Part shown: piece by piece, positions 44,334 to 56,086 of the stretch
Layout of the letters: every line of letters starts with the position of its first letter
Numbering within the stretch: position 1 is the first letter of the stretch
Origin: Zantedeschia hybrid cultivar
Lineage: Eukaryota > Streptophyta > Magnoliopsida > Alismatales > Araceae
Length of the DNA: 64,000 nt
Direction: 5' to 3'
NCBI GenBank assembly: GCA_030544215.1
Contig: JARZZO010000001.1
Coordinates: forward strand, 41,133,670-41,197,669
Notes under the pieces: generated by a model
Told to the model about the DNA's origin: nothing
Database searches by the model: none
What the model saw: the letters and a program-made list of their open reading frames with translations, nothing else
Translations under genes and position numbers: made by a program

Positions 44334-46588
44334 TGTAAGGATTGAGGTTTTCGGACCCGGTTATCGGGTCAATTTTCGGAGTCGGACCCTGTAGTTCAGG
44401 CCCTGATGGGGCTAAGACTCTGTTCTGTTTCTCGTCGAGCCTGCTCGACGCGGTTTAAATGGCGTCCAGCATTGTAGACGCGTTTTAGGCTGTGCCACGT
44501 GGGCGCCACGTGGGCTGGCCTTGGGTCGCGAGAGTACGACCCTGTCTTGTCGTCTGAAAGGCGTCCTCGATGGATGACGTCATTCAGAGTACGACCCTGG
44601 GTTGTCAGTGTACGGTGCTGGTCTTGTCGTCTGAACGGGGTCTTGGACAGGCGACGCGTTTCAGAGTTCTGTCAGTACGGTCCGTCACGTCAATTGATAG
44701 GCGTTCGTACCTCACGACGCGTTTTACCCAGTTTCTGGTTATCCCACGAACCCTCCTTCCTTTCTCTCATTTCTTCCTTCCCTCTCTCTCTCCTCCCTTC
44801 CTCCGGCGATTCCGGTGACGCCTCCTCCCCCTCCATCTTTTCCTCCCACCATTTCATCTCTCCCTCCACTCCATCGACCTCCTAACTCCCACCACTACCT
44901 CATCCGCGGCGTTTTCTCTCTGGATGGCGGCCGACGTCCCGGAGGAGTAACGACGTCCTCGGCGGTACCGGCGGCGACTTGGGGCGAGACGGGGGGGCGG
45001 CTTGGAGCTTGGAGGAGTTCAAGTAACCGGTAGGGTGACGATTCCCAGTGCATTTCATTTAAAACCATGTTTTTCCCTATGTTTGAAGCATGTTTTAAGG
45101 GCATTTTTGGGATGAAAACGCTAAGTGCATGTATGAGAAATCGGGTATTCTAAGGGGTAGTTAGGTTCACTTCCCTCCTCTTTATGTTTTGTGTCCTTTT
45201 CTGTGCGTTTTGAGGGAGAAATCCCAACTTGTAGATTGGGGGAAACGGAGGGGAGAACCTGTCTGTCAGGTATAAATGGCGTCGAGGGACAGGGACGCCT
45301 TTTAGAAAGGCGGCTCCTATCCACGACGCGATTTAGCCCAATAACAGACCCTGTCTCCGGACTGATAAGCGTCCAGGGACAGAGATGCCTTTTAGATAGG
45401 CGACTTGCGTCAACGACACATTTTAGTAAAATCACCCCATGGTCTGTCCTTGTTTTTGGTCGCTAATAGGCGACGAGGGACAGCGACGCCTTTCAAAAGG
45501 CGCTACTTGTGGCGACGTGTTTTACGCCAGGATTCTGAGGCCGAGTTTCTATGAACCAGTTTTAGGAGGCTTGAATGGCGTCAGCCTTGGGCGACGCGAT
45601 TCAAGACAGAATCACATTAATCCATGCCATTATAATGTGTTTACACTATTAGATAGTTGGTTAAATGTATGCTTTAAATTATATTCGATGGTGAGGATTT
45701 CTATGTGACCGGATCGCACTGTGTTGTGTTTCGTGCGACTGTGGACCGAGAGTGAGAGTTGTAGCGCTTTATCACCCTGTGCTGGTGTGGGTGGAGCACA
45801 ATGCTGGTGTGGGTGTGGCGGGGTGACGCCTAGTGAGAGAGGGTCACCTGGTGAACTCCGGGATTAGCTAGTACCGGTGTGGGTGTGGTACCTGTGAAGT
45901 GTCACTCGTGCTGGGGGAAGGAGTAACCACCTGAGCCAATTGGCCGGAGTAGCTAGCGTGCTATCCGAGGGGTTACTGTTTGGTCTCAACGGGTCGATGT
46001 TTCTCACCTTCGTTCGTGTGGTTGGCGTGTTTTGCCGAGACGTTGGTTGTGGGCTCTCTAGTAGACTAGTTTTAGAGATATGCTTGTTATATTTCGAATG
46101 CATGTGTTTTATATCGAGATTTAAGAGTAGTAATTACTGCTTTACTTGCTTGCTTCACCTCTACCTGTGTTTTTGCACTTGTGGGTGTGTGAGTGGACTG
46201 TGGGGATCGGAGGATCCCTACTGAGTCTTTTCATTGAGACTCATCCCTGCGATTTTCAGGTGAGGGTTCCAGGCAGACTTAGCGAGGAGAAGGGTGCTTA
46301 GGGTTGCGCGCCAGCAGCTGTTGTTCCGGGGTATGCCCCGACGTAGTTGTTATTTTATTTCTGGCCTATACGCTTAATCAGTTGGAGTATGTAATTTTTT
46401 GCTGTGTCGAGTCGCATTGTATAACTTTTAATTCTTGCACTTCCTTTCCAATTCAATGCGATGTGAATGTTTAGCTTAGTTTATTATTTATTTCCCAGAC
46501 TTATCTAGATCTTGGTTTGGTTCCAAATTAATGATTCGGTACCCATTTAGTAATCGGATCTCCGATTATAGGGTGGCGGGTCATTATA
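44334..46588 (+). repeat. 5' LTR of G1
   Basis: 2255 bp from TGTAAGGATTGAGG to GGGTCATTATA. It has twelve gapped palindromes (44424-44487 pair, 44554, 44631, 44694, 45271-45336 pair, 45361-45426 pair, 45463-45527 pair, 45572-45605). Between them is a G+C-rich block ending CAAGTAACCGGTAGGGTGAC (45019-45038) that every copy of the family keeps. The terminal CA has decayed to TA. Confidence 0.9.
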
Positions 46589-46590
46589 GT

Positions 46591-46602
46591 TAGTATCAGA
46601 GC
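46591..46602 (+). promoter_or_regulatory. Primer binding site of G1
   Basis: TAGTATCAGAGC two bases after the LTR; one G-to-A change from the initiator Met tRNA complement. Confidence 0.75.
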
Positions 46603-47656
46603 ATTCGGTCTGACAAATAAATGAATAACTAGGTTAAATGTCGTAAGTCCGGCAAATAATTACATTATCCCGTATAGGCACGACGATAGTACAAGTTTTA
46701 GGATTCGAATTAGAACTTTTCGATTTTTGTGATTGTAGGCGATTAGATGGCTCCTAGGAAGAGGATGCCGGTTATTAGAGAGCGGGGAGATGTCCCTAGT
46801 GGATCTGAGGCTGGTAGGCCGAGTGTGGAGCATTTCACGGAGGTTATGATGGACACGATGGCTAGATATCAGACCCGAGACCCTAGTGAGAGTTCCAGTG
46901 CTCGAGGAGGGTCTTCAGCTACACTAGAGAGATTCCTGAAGCTGAGGTCGTGTAACGACCCGCCACCCTATAATCGGGGATCCGATTACTAAATGGGTAC
47001 CGTATCATTAATTTGGAAGCAAACCAGGATCTAAGTAAGTCTGGGAAATAAATAATAAACTAAGCTAAACATTCACATCGCATTGAATTGAAAGGAAAAT
47101 GCAGGAATTAAAAGTTATTACAATGCGACTCGAGACAGCAAATAATTACATACTCCAACAGAAAAGAAATAATTAAGCGTACAGGCCAGAAATAAAGATA
47201 ACAACTACGTCGGGGCATACCCCGGAACAACAACTGACGGCGCGCAACACACAGCAGCACACCCCTCGCTAAGTTTGCCTGGAGTCCTCACCTGAAAACC
47301 GCAGGGGTGAGTCTCAACGAAAAGACTCAGTAGGGATCCTTCGATCCCCACTGCCCACTCACACACCCACAAGTGCAAAGTATAGCTGAAGGTAAAGTAA
47401 CAAGTACAGTAGTAATTACTACTCCTAAATCTTGATATGAATCACATGCATTCGAAGTACATAACATGCATATATCTAAAACTAGTCTACCAGGTCCGCA
47501 ACCAACGTCTTGGCAAAACACGCCAACCACACGAACAAAGGTGAGAAACACCGACCCGCTGAGACCAAACAGTAACCCCTCGGATAGCACTCTAGCTACT
47601 CCGGCCCAACTGGCTCAGGTGGTTACTCCTTCCCTCAGCACGAGTGACACTTCAAA

Positions 47657-50212
47657 TGTAACGACCCGCCACCCTATAATCGGGGATCCGATTACTAAAT
47701 GGGTACCGAATCATTAATTTGTAACCAAACCAGGATCCGAGTAAGTCTGGGAAATAAATAATCAACTAAGCTAAACATTCACATCGCATTGAATTGAAGG
47801 GAAAAAGCAGAAATTAAAAGTTATTACAATGCGACTCGATACAGCAAATATTTACATACTCCAACAGAAAAGAAATGATTAAACATACAGGCCAGAAGTA
47901 AAGATAACAACTACATCGGGGCATACCCCGGAACAACAGTCGACGACGCTCAGCACTCAGCCGCACAACCCTCGCTAGGTCTGCCTGGAGTCCTCACCTG
48001 AAAGCCGCAGGGGTGAGTCTCAACGAAAAGACTCAGTAGGGATCCTTCGATCCCCACTGCCCACACACACACACCCACAAGTGAAAAGTACAGCAGGGAT
48101 ATAATAACCATGAAGAGACAATGATTTCCATGCCTACATCTCAATATGAATCACATGCATTCAAAGTATAACTAACATGCATAACTCTAATCTATCAGGA
48201 AACTCGTAATTCGGCGTATCCTTAAAACACGTCAACTTCACAACGAGAGTGAGAAACACAACGACCCGCTGAGACCAAACAGTAACCCCTCGGATAGCAC
48301 ACGGGCCACCTCGGCGGTCACTCCTTCCCTGAGCAAACACCGGCCCGCTGAGACCAAACAGTAACCCCTCGGATAGCACGCTGGCTACTCCGGCCCAACT
48401 GGCGCAGGTGGTTACTCCTTCCCCCAGCACGAGTGACACTCCAAAGGTACCTCTCCAACACCGGTACAAGCTAGCTAACCCCGGGGTTCACCAGGTGACC
48501 CTCTCTACTAGGCGTCACCCCGCCACTGTTCCCGTCAGCGCTGTGTCCCTCCGCACCGACACAGGGTGTAGAACGCTACAACTGTCACTCTAGGTCCACC
48601 GAAACAGAAAACACGGCACGGTGCGATCCGGTCACGGAGGAAGTCCACGGTCGCACGACACACAACGCAGTGCCATCCGGTCACGAAGAGTTCATTACAT
48701 CGAGTATACTAACTGTATGCATTAACCGACTATCTAGCAGTGTAAACACATTTTACTGGCATGGATTAGTGTAGTTCTGGCTTGAATCGCGTCGCCCGAG
48801 GCCGACGCCATTCAAGCACCCTAAACTGGTTCTGGAAATACCGGCCTCAGAATCTGGCCTAAAAGGCGTCGACACCAGTGGTCGCCTTTTAAAAGGCATC
48901 AACATCCTCAGACGCCGTTCACGCTGAAAAACCAGGAATTCCAGAAAACAATAATAGAAGGATTTCTGCTCTATAAGGCGTCATGGTGTCTCGACGCTAT
49001 TCCAAAACGCGTCGCCCACCCATGACGTCTTTTAGTCCCAGAATCCTCGAACTGAGTCCCTCAATCGGGGTGATTTCCTGCCTAAATGGCGTCATGATGT
49101 TCCGACGTCTTTCTGAAAGGCGTCGTCCATCCATGACGTCATTTAGCGCCAGAGTCCCTGACTCTTGAAACCTCGAACATGGGGATTTCTGTCTAAAAGG
49201 CGTCGTACTGCCCTGACGTCCTTCTGAAAGGCGTCGACCAGGCACGACGCCGTTTAGCGCCAGAAATCTGGTTCCCTGGTATGATCCGAGGGTTCCTCCC
49301 TTAACCCCAAATACCCCGAAAAAGCCCAAAAAACAGAGGGAAAAGAGGGCAATTAAAGGATCAAGAATTCACATCCACAGAAACTCCCATTCCCATCAAG
49401 GAAAAACCCCCTAACATGCTCATTCTACCCCCAAAACCATCGATCCATAGCATGCTTTAAACGGGGAAAAACATGATTTAGAATACAACACTGTGGGAAC
49501 CGTCACCCTACCGGTTCTTGAACTCCTCCAAGCTCCGTGCCCCCGACCCGCCGCACCGCAGACCGCCGCCGGTACCCTCGAGGACGCCGCCACTCCGCCG
49601 GGATGTCGGCCGCCGTCCGGAGAATGGAACGCCGCGAAGGAAGTGGTGGTGGTAGAGGTGAGAGGTAGGGAAGTGCTGGAGTGGAGGAAAGGACGAAGTA
49701 GTGGGAGGAAAAGAGGGAGGAGGAAGGGTCGATGCCAGTCGCAGGAAGGAAGGAGAGAAAGAGAGAAGGAGGAGCAAAATGAGAGAAAGAAGGAGGGCTC
49801 TCGGGGTTAACCAGAGACTGGCTGAAACGCGTCGAGATGTACGGACGCCTATCAGTCGATGTGACGGCTGCTCTGACAACACTCTGCAACGCTCTGACAG
49901 AGGTCTGAAACGCGTCTTCCATGAAAGATGCCGTTCAGTCGACAAGACTGGCGCCGTACTCTAACAACCCAGAGTCGCAGTCTGAAAGGCGTCGTGCCTC
50001 ACAAACGCCGTTCAGGCGACATGTCAGGGCCGTACTCTCGCGACCCAAATCCAGCCCACGTGGCACTGGCTAAAACGCGTCAGCAGAGCTGGACGCCGTT
50101 TAAACCGCGTCGAGCGGGCTCGACGCGAATCAAAACAGAGTCCCAGCCCCACAGGAGCCTGAACTACAGGATCCAACCCCGAAAACCGGATTCGAAAGCC
50201 TCAGTCCTTACA
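47657..50212 (-). mobile_element. Solo Tekay LTR nested in another Tekay LTR
   Basis: Reverse LTR, 2556 bp, from TGTAACGACCCGCC to CAGTCCTTACA with exact target duplication TCAAA (47652-47656 and 50213-50217). It has fourteen gapped palindromes, more than other copies, at about 48782, 48858-48920, 48970-49035, 49080-49146, 49191-49257, 49822, 49906, 49979 and 50068-50135. Confidence 0.95.
48256..48429 (-). repeat. Partial tandem duplication in the nested LTR
   Basis: Two diverged copies of an 80-95 bp segment; each holds CCCGCTGAGACCAAACAGTA and CCCCTCGGATAGCAC (48265 and 48344). Other family members have one copy. Confidence 0.85.
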
Positions 50213-53200
50213 TCAAAGGTACCACACCCACACCGGTACTAGCTAACCCCGGGGTCCACCAGGTGACCCTCTCTCACTAGGCGTCACCCTGCCACACCCA
50301 CACCGGCGCTTTGCTCCACCCACACCAGCACAGGGTGATAAAGTGCTACAACTGTCACTCTAGGTCCACAGTAGCTCAAGACACAGCACAGTAAGAAGTC
50401 CACGGTCGCATGCAACACCACGCGTACGATCTGGTTACAATGAATCCATCACTATAGAGTATAATTTAAAGCATGCATTTAACTAACTAAACAACTGTCT
50501 AACAATGTAACATGTTTTAATGACATGAATTAGTGTGATTCTGTCTTGAATCGCGTCGCCCAAGGCCGACGCCATTCAAGTCTCCTAAACTGGTTCACAG
50601 AAACTCGGCCACAGAACCTGGCGTAAAACGCGTCGCCGAAGCCAGTTGCCTATTGAAAAGGCGTCACTGTCCCTGGACGCTTATCAGTCCGGGAACATGG
50701 TCTGTTAGTAGGTTAAATCGCGTCGTGTGTGGGCGCCACCTTTCTAAAAGGCGTCACTTCACCTCGACGCCATTTAGCCCCGACAGACAGGTTCTCTCCT
50801 TACTTCTTCCAATCCTCGAGGTGGGATTTCTCCCCCAAAACACGTAGAAAAGACACAAAGCATAGAGGGGAAGGAGGAGAATCCATCTACCCATTAGAAC
50901 ACCCAATTTCTCATACATGCACTTAGCGTTTTCACCCCAAAAAGCACTCCAAAGCATGCTTCAAATGCTGGAAAACATGGTTTTCAAACGAAAATGCACT
51001 GGGGATAGTCACCCTACCGGTTACTTGAACTCCTCCAAGCTTCAAGCCGCCCACCCGTCTCGTCCCACGCCGCCGCCGGTACCGTCGAGGTCGTCGTTAC
51101 TCCACCGGGACGTCGGCCGCCGTCCGGAGAGAAAACGCCGCGGAGGAGGTGATGGTGGTAGTGGTGGGAGCTAGGAGGTCGATGGAGTGGAGGGAGAGAT
51201 GAAATGGTAGGAGGAAAAGAGGGAGGGGAAGGAGGCGTCGCCGGAATCGCCGGAGGAAGGAAGGAGGGAGAGAGGGAAGGAAGAAATTAGGGAAATGAAG
51301 GAGGGTTCGCGGGGTAACCAGAAACTGTCTAAAACGCGTCGAGCTGTACGGACGCCTATCAGTCGACATGACGGGCCGCTCTGACAGAACTCTGAAACGC
51401 GTCGTCCATCCAAGACGCCGTTCAGACGACAAGACTGACGCCGTATACTGACAACCCAGGGTCGCAGTCTAAAAGGCGTCGTACAACAGAACAGAGTCTC
51501 AGCCCCATCAGGGCCTGAACTACAGGGTCCAACCCCGAAAACCGGATCCGAAAACCTCAGTCCTTACAGGCCGCCTCATTTCACCGGTCGTCCCGACCCT
51601 GATGAGGCTTTTCACTGGTTGAGGGAGATGGAGAAAACTTTTGATACTATGGATTGTGCAGCAGTTGAGAGGACTCCGTTGGCTACCTTCATGTTGAAGG
51701 ATGATGCCTACGATTGGTGGACCACTTTGAAGAGTTTGTCATATGCGGATAGGAGTCTCAGGGAGATTCCATGGGAGACTTTTGTGAAGGAATTCAATGC
51801 ACAGTACTTCCCTAGGCATGTTCAGAGGGCCAAGGAGAGGGAATTTATGGAGCTGACTCAAGGAAATATGACAATGCTCGAATACCAGACGAAGTTTGTT
51901 TCACTTGGGAGGTTTGTGCCTTTTATCTCAGGAGACGAGGAGCGTCGAATTGAGAGGTTTGTGGATGGACTGAGGTCCATTCTGAGGAGTTTTGTGGCAT
52001 CTCACTGTTGTACAAATTTGGCATCAGCGGTTAGGTGTGCCGCGGCAGTAGAGGCACACCAGGATCAGTCAGCCCGGGAGAGGGGACTGACTACTTAGGG
52101 GCCAGTTCGTGGCAGGGGGAAGGCAGCGGCAGCAGCTCCTTTGTACGGATCAGGATCGTAATCACTCGGCTCCAGATTCAGGAGGTTCTTTCGAGGCGGT
52201 GGCAACAGTAGCGGCAACAGCGGTAGTAGCAGACCCAGGCAGAGTCAGTAGAGCCAGACGGTGTCCAGTGCTCAGCAGGAGACAGCTCAGAGACTTCCAG
52301 CAGTTTGTCCGCATTGCGGTGGTACTCACGGTGGGACTCAGTGTCCTGCTTTTTCTAGGAGGTGTTTCACTTGTGGCCAACAGGGCCATTTGGCGAGGCA
52401 TTGCCCGCAGGGGTATGGTCAGGGGCAGGGATCAGGTGATCAGAAGAAGCCGAGGACCCAGGGGAGAGTTCTAGCTATCACCAGGAAGGAGGCCCGTGCA
52501 TCCAACTTGGTGGAAGGTTCACTTTCTGTCCTTGGGAACTCTGCACATGTGTTGATTGATTTGGGTGCTTCGCATTCTTTCATTTCCGAGCAGTTCATAG
52601 ATGTTCTTTCTGCACCCGTTGATGAGATATCTGATGAATTGATGGTAAAGGTTCCTTCTGGAGATTTCATGTTGTCTTATAACTGTTTGAGTAATGTTCC
52701 CTTGACCATTGAGGGCCATGAGTTACCTGCCCAGTTGGTTGTGCTTGCCATTCGTGGCTTTGATGTCATCCTGGGCATGGACTGGTTGGAGGCTCATTAT
52801 GCTGAGGTGGACTGCCATAGGAAGAGAGTGCGTTTCTCTATTCCGGACATCCCGACCTTCTACTTCCAAGGTATTAGACTCTCTTCTCGAGGTATTCTTA
52901 TATCTGCCTTTAAGGCCCAGATGTTGCTTGTTGGTGGTTGTGAGGCCTTCCTTGCCTCTGTTGTTCTAGCTGATGTTAGTGGTAGTTCCAGTCCTTGGGA
53001 GGTGCATGTAGTGTGTGACTTTGTAGATGTGTTTCATGAGGAGTTGCCTGACCTTCCTCCTCAGCGAGAGGTTGAGTTTACTATTGAGCTTGCACCGGGT
53101 ACGGCGCCCCTGTCTAAGGCCCCGTATCGGATGGCGCCAGCCGAACTTGCTGAGTTGAAGGCGCAGTTACAGGAATTGCTGGATAAGGGTTTCATTCGTC

Positions 53201-56086
53201 CCAGTACTTCTCCGTGGGGTGCTCCAGTTCTATTTGTCAGGAAGAAGGATGGTTCTCTGAGGTTGTGCATTGATTATAGACAGTTGAACCAGGTGACGAT
53301 AAAGAATAAGTACCCACTTCCGAGGATCGATGATTTGATGGATCAGTTGTAGTCTGCGAAGGTGTTTTCAAAGATTGACTTGAGATCGGGGTATTATCAG
53401 ATGAGGATCCGTGAGGTTGATATTAGTAAGACGGCCTTTAAAACTCGGTATGGACATTATGAGTTTTTGGTTATGCCTTTTGGCCTGACCAATGCTCCGG
53501 CGGTTTTTATGGATCTGATGAACTGGGTCTTCAGGGCCTATCTGGATCAGTTTGTGGTGGTATTTGTTGATGATATTCTGATATACTCTTCTTCTGAGGA
53601 AGAGCATGCCACACATCTTCAGGTAGTATTACAGGTTCTGAGAGAGCACCAACTCTATACCAAGTTTAACAAGTGTGAATTATGGCTAGACAAGGTGCAC
53701 TTCCTGGGGCATGTCATTTCTGGCGAGGGCATTGCAGTGGACCCAGCCAAGATTGAGGCAGTGATGGATTGGAGCAGACCTACAATAGTAACTGAGATCA
53801 GGAGCTTCTTAGGGCTAGCAGGTTATTACAGGCGGTTTGTCCAGGGTTTTTCTTCGATAGCGGCCCCCTTGTCGAGGTTGACTCGTAAGGGAGCTCGTTT
53901 CGTGTGGACCGAAGATTGTGAGCGGAGTTTCATTGAGTTGAAGACTCGCCTCACTTCGGCTCCAGTGTTGGTGGTTCCATCAGGTTCAGGTGGATTTGTA
54001 GTTTATTCAGATGCATCACGTCGAGGTTTGGGTGCAGTTCTGATGCAGCATGGTAGGGTCGTGACCTATACTTCTAGGCAGCTGAAGAAGCATGAGAAGA
54101 ACTATCCCACCCACGACTTAGAGTTGGCAGTTGTAGTATTTGCACTGAAGATCTAGAGACATTATTTGTATGGAGAGAAATTTTAGATTTTTACCGATCA
54201 CAAGAGTCTGAAGTATGTATTCACACAGAGGGATCTAAATTTGAGGCAGTGTAGGTGGATGGAATTCATCAAGGATTATGACCTCGACCTTTCTTATCAT
54301 CCGGGCAAGGCAAATGTGGTGGCAGACGCCTTGAGTCGGAAGACGGTCGTGTCATACCTTATGATTCGAGAATGGAGATTATTTGAGAAGGTTGTGGAAT
54401 CTTCCTTTCGTGTTCCACGTGAGGCTGATAGAGCCGTGTTGGCCAGCTTGACTGTGAGGCCAGCAGTGTACCATGCTGTGGTTGAGGCTCAGAGGGCAGA
54501 TGTAGAGTTACCGCAGATTCTCCAGAGATCAGAGGTGGAGTTGTGGGATGATGGTACAGTCAGGTTTAGAGGCAGACTCTATGTTCCGGCCGAAGAGGAC
54601 GTGCGCAGGAGTGTCCTTGATGAGGCGCACAGTTCTAGATAAGCAGTACATCCCGGAACGACTAAGATGTATCATTATTTGAGGAGACACTTTTGGTGGC
54701 CTGGTATGAAGAAGGATGTGGCTGAGTATGTGGCTAGGTGCATGACTTGTCAGCAGGTTAAGGCAGAACATCAGAGACCAGGAGGGTTGTTGTAGCCTTT
54801 GCCGATCCCGGAATGGAAATGGGAGCATGTGACTATGGACTTTGTGATGGGATCACCTGTATCCCTTGGTAGAAGAGACGCGATCTGGGTCATTGTTGAT
54901 CGATTGACCAAGTCGGCACACTTCCTGGCTATTAGGAAGGACTGGTCAGTCGGTAAGTTGGCTAAGCTGTTTGTGGATCGGATCATCTCTCTGCACGGGG
55001 TGCCCTTATCCATCGTGTCAGACCGGGATCCGAGGTTTACTTCTAGGTTATGGAAGAGTTTTCAGAAGGCTTTGGGCACGTAGTTGGCCTTCAGCTCGGC
55101 CTATCATCCCGATACTGACGGGCAGTCAGAGAGGACCATTCAGACTCTGGAGGATATGCTCAGGACATGTTGCCTAGACTGGGGAGGTTCTTGGGAGCAG
55201 CACTTGTCTACAGTGGAGTTTGCTTACAACAACATCTATCATTCTAGTATTGGCATGGCGCCTTATGAGGCATTGTACGGGGGACCGTGTCGATCCCCTG
55301 TAAATTGGTCGTAGATGGGCGAGAGGCAGATAGCGGGACCTGAGTTGGTACAGCAGTGTGCTGAGGTTGCCAGAGTGGTGCGGCAGAAATTAATTGCAGC
55401 TTAGAGTAGACAGAAGAGTTATGCAGACATCCGTAGGAGACCGCTTGAGTTTGAGGTTGGGGACCACGTGTTTCTCCGAGTCTCGCCCTCTAAGGGTGTG
55501 ATGAGATTCGGGAAGCGAAGTAAGTTGAGTCTGCGATATATTGGGCCTTTTCCCATTCTTGCTCGAATTGGGGAAGCGGCGTATCAGCTAGCCTTGCCGC
55601 CCAGTCTTGCAGGGAAGCACGATGTGTTCCATATTTCCTTGCTGAAGAGATATGTTCAAGATCCATCTCATATTTTAGATTTTTCAGAGTTGGAGGTTGT
55701 TGAGGACTTGTCCTTTCTTGAGTTTCCAGTACGTATTGAGGATCGCAGAGAATAGATCCTTCGGAACAAGGTTGTACCTCTGGTTAAGGTGATTTGGCAG
55801 TATCGCTCTGGGGGCGAGGCAACCTGGGAGCGCGAGGATGAGATGCGGGAGTAGTTTCCCTACCTTTTCTCGTAAGTTCTCTTGTGAGCTTGTTGTAGGC
55901 GCCCGGAACGTCCCCCGCCGCCGCTGCGTCTGTGAGGCTTCGGAATCAAGGGTCCCTCCGTTCGTCTTAGCGCTGTGGCGATTCAAAGGGGGTTAGAAAT
56001 TGAAGTGTGATCGCCATGAGCATTACCTTTCGGTCCCTGTGCTCCGCAGGAGTGTAGGAAGTGATCGCGCGTTCTGTGGGAGCGGG

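Larger units (their letters stand above)
46951..51568 (-). mobile_element. Solo Tekay LTR inserted in G1 gag, itself split
   Basis: Reverse LTR from TGTAACGACCCGCC (46951) to CAGTCCTTACA (51568), 2057 bp without the inner insertion. Target duplication GGTCG (46946-46950) / GGCCG (51569-51573), one change. Removing it restores the gag frame exactly. Gapped palindromes lie at about 50549, 50622-50688, 50711-50778, 51330 and 51392. Confidence 0.93.
46747..55875 (+). pseudogene. G1 gag-pol polyprotein, one frame, 13 nonsense codons
   Basis: Gag starts at ATG 46747, is split at codon 68 by nested LTRs, and resumes at 51574 (PHFTGRPDPDEAFHWL). The capsid region runs to about 52090 and the zinc knuckle CFTCGQQGHLARHC is at 52352-52393. 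The protease site reads IDLGASHSFIS (52555), with the active-site Ser/Thr replaced by Leu. Reverse transcriptase has CIDYRQLN, MPFGLTNAPAVF and FVDDILIYS (53563). RNase H follows (YSDASRRGLGAVL). Integrase has the HHCC zinc region (54649-54760) and DDE residues in MDFVMG, SDRDPRF and GQSERT. Stops: 52096, 52159, 52249, 53350, 54154, 54184, 54640, 54793, 55081, 55312, 55402, 55753, 55852. No frameshift is seen over 4.3 kb. Confidence 0.93.
44334..55893 (+). mobile_element. G1, Tekay/Del-type Ty3/gypsy chromovirus
   Basis: 5' LTR (44334-46588), primer site, and a single gag-pol frame (46747-55875) with gag, protease, reverse transcriptase, RNase H, integrase and chromodomain-like end. The order with integrase last defines Ty3/gypsy; the ends (GDHVFLRVSPSKGVMRFG, EATWEREDEM) fit Tekay/Del. 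X3 interrupts it at 55894, so the 3' LTR is outside. Gag contains two nested solo LTRs (46951-51568). Confidence 0.9.

Noticed and set aside
49503..49945. Overlapping frames in the G+C-rich block of Tekay LTRs (also 44815-45033, 51097-51432, 56376-56888)
   Set aside because: The block is conserved DNA near the LTR centre, but frames differ between copies and are Ser/Pro/Arg-rich without indel protection.
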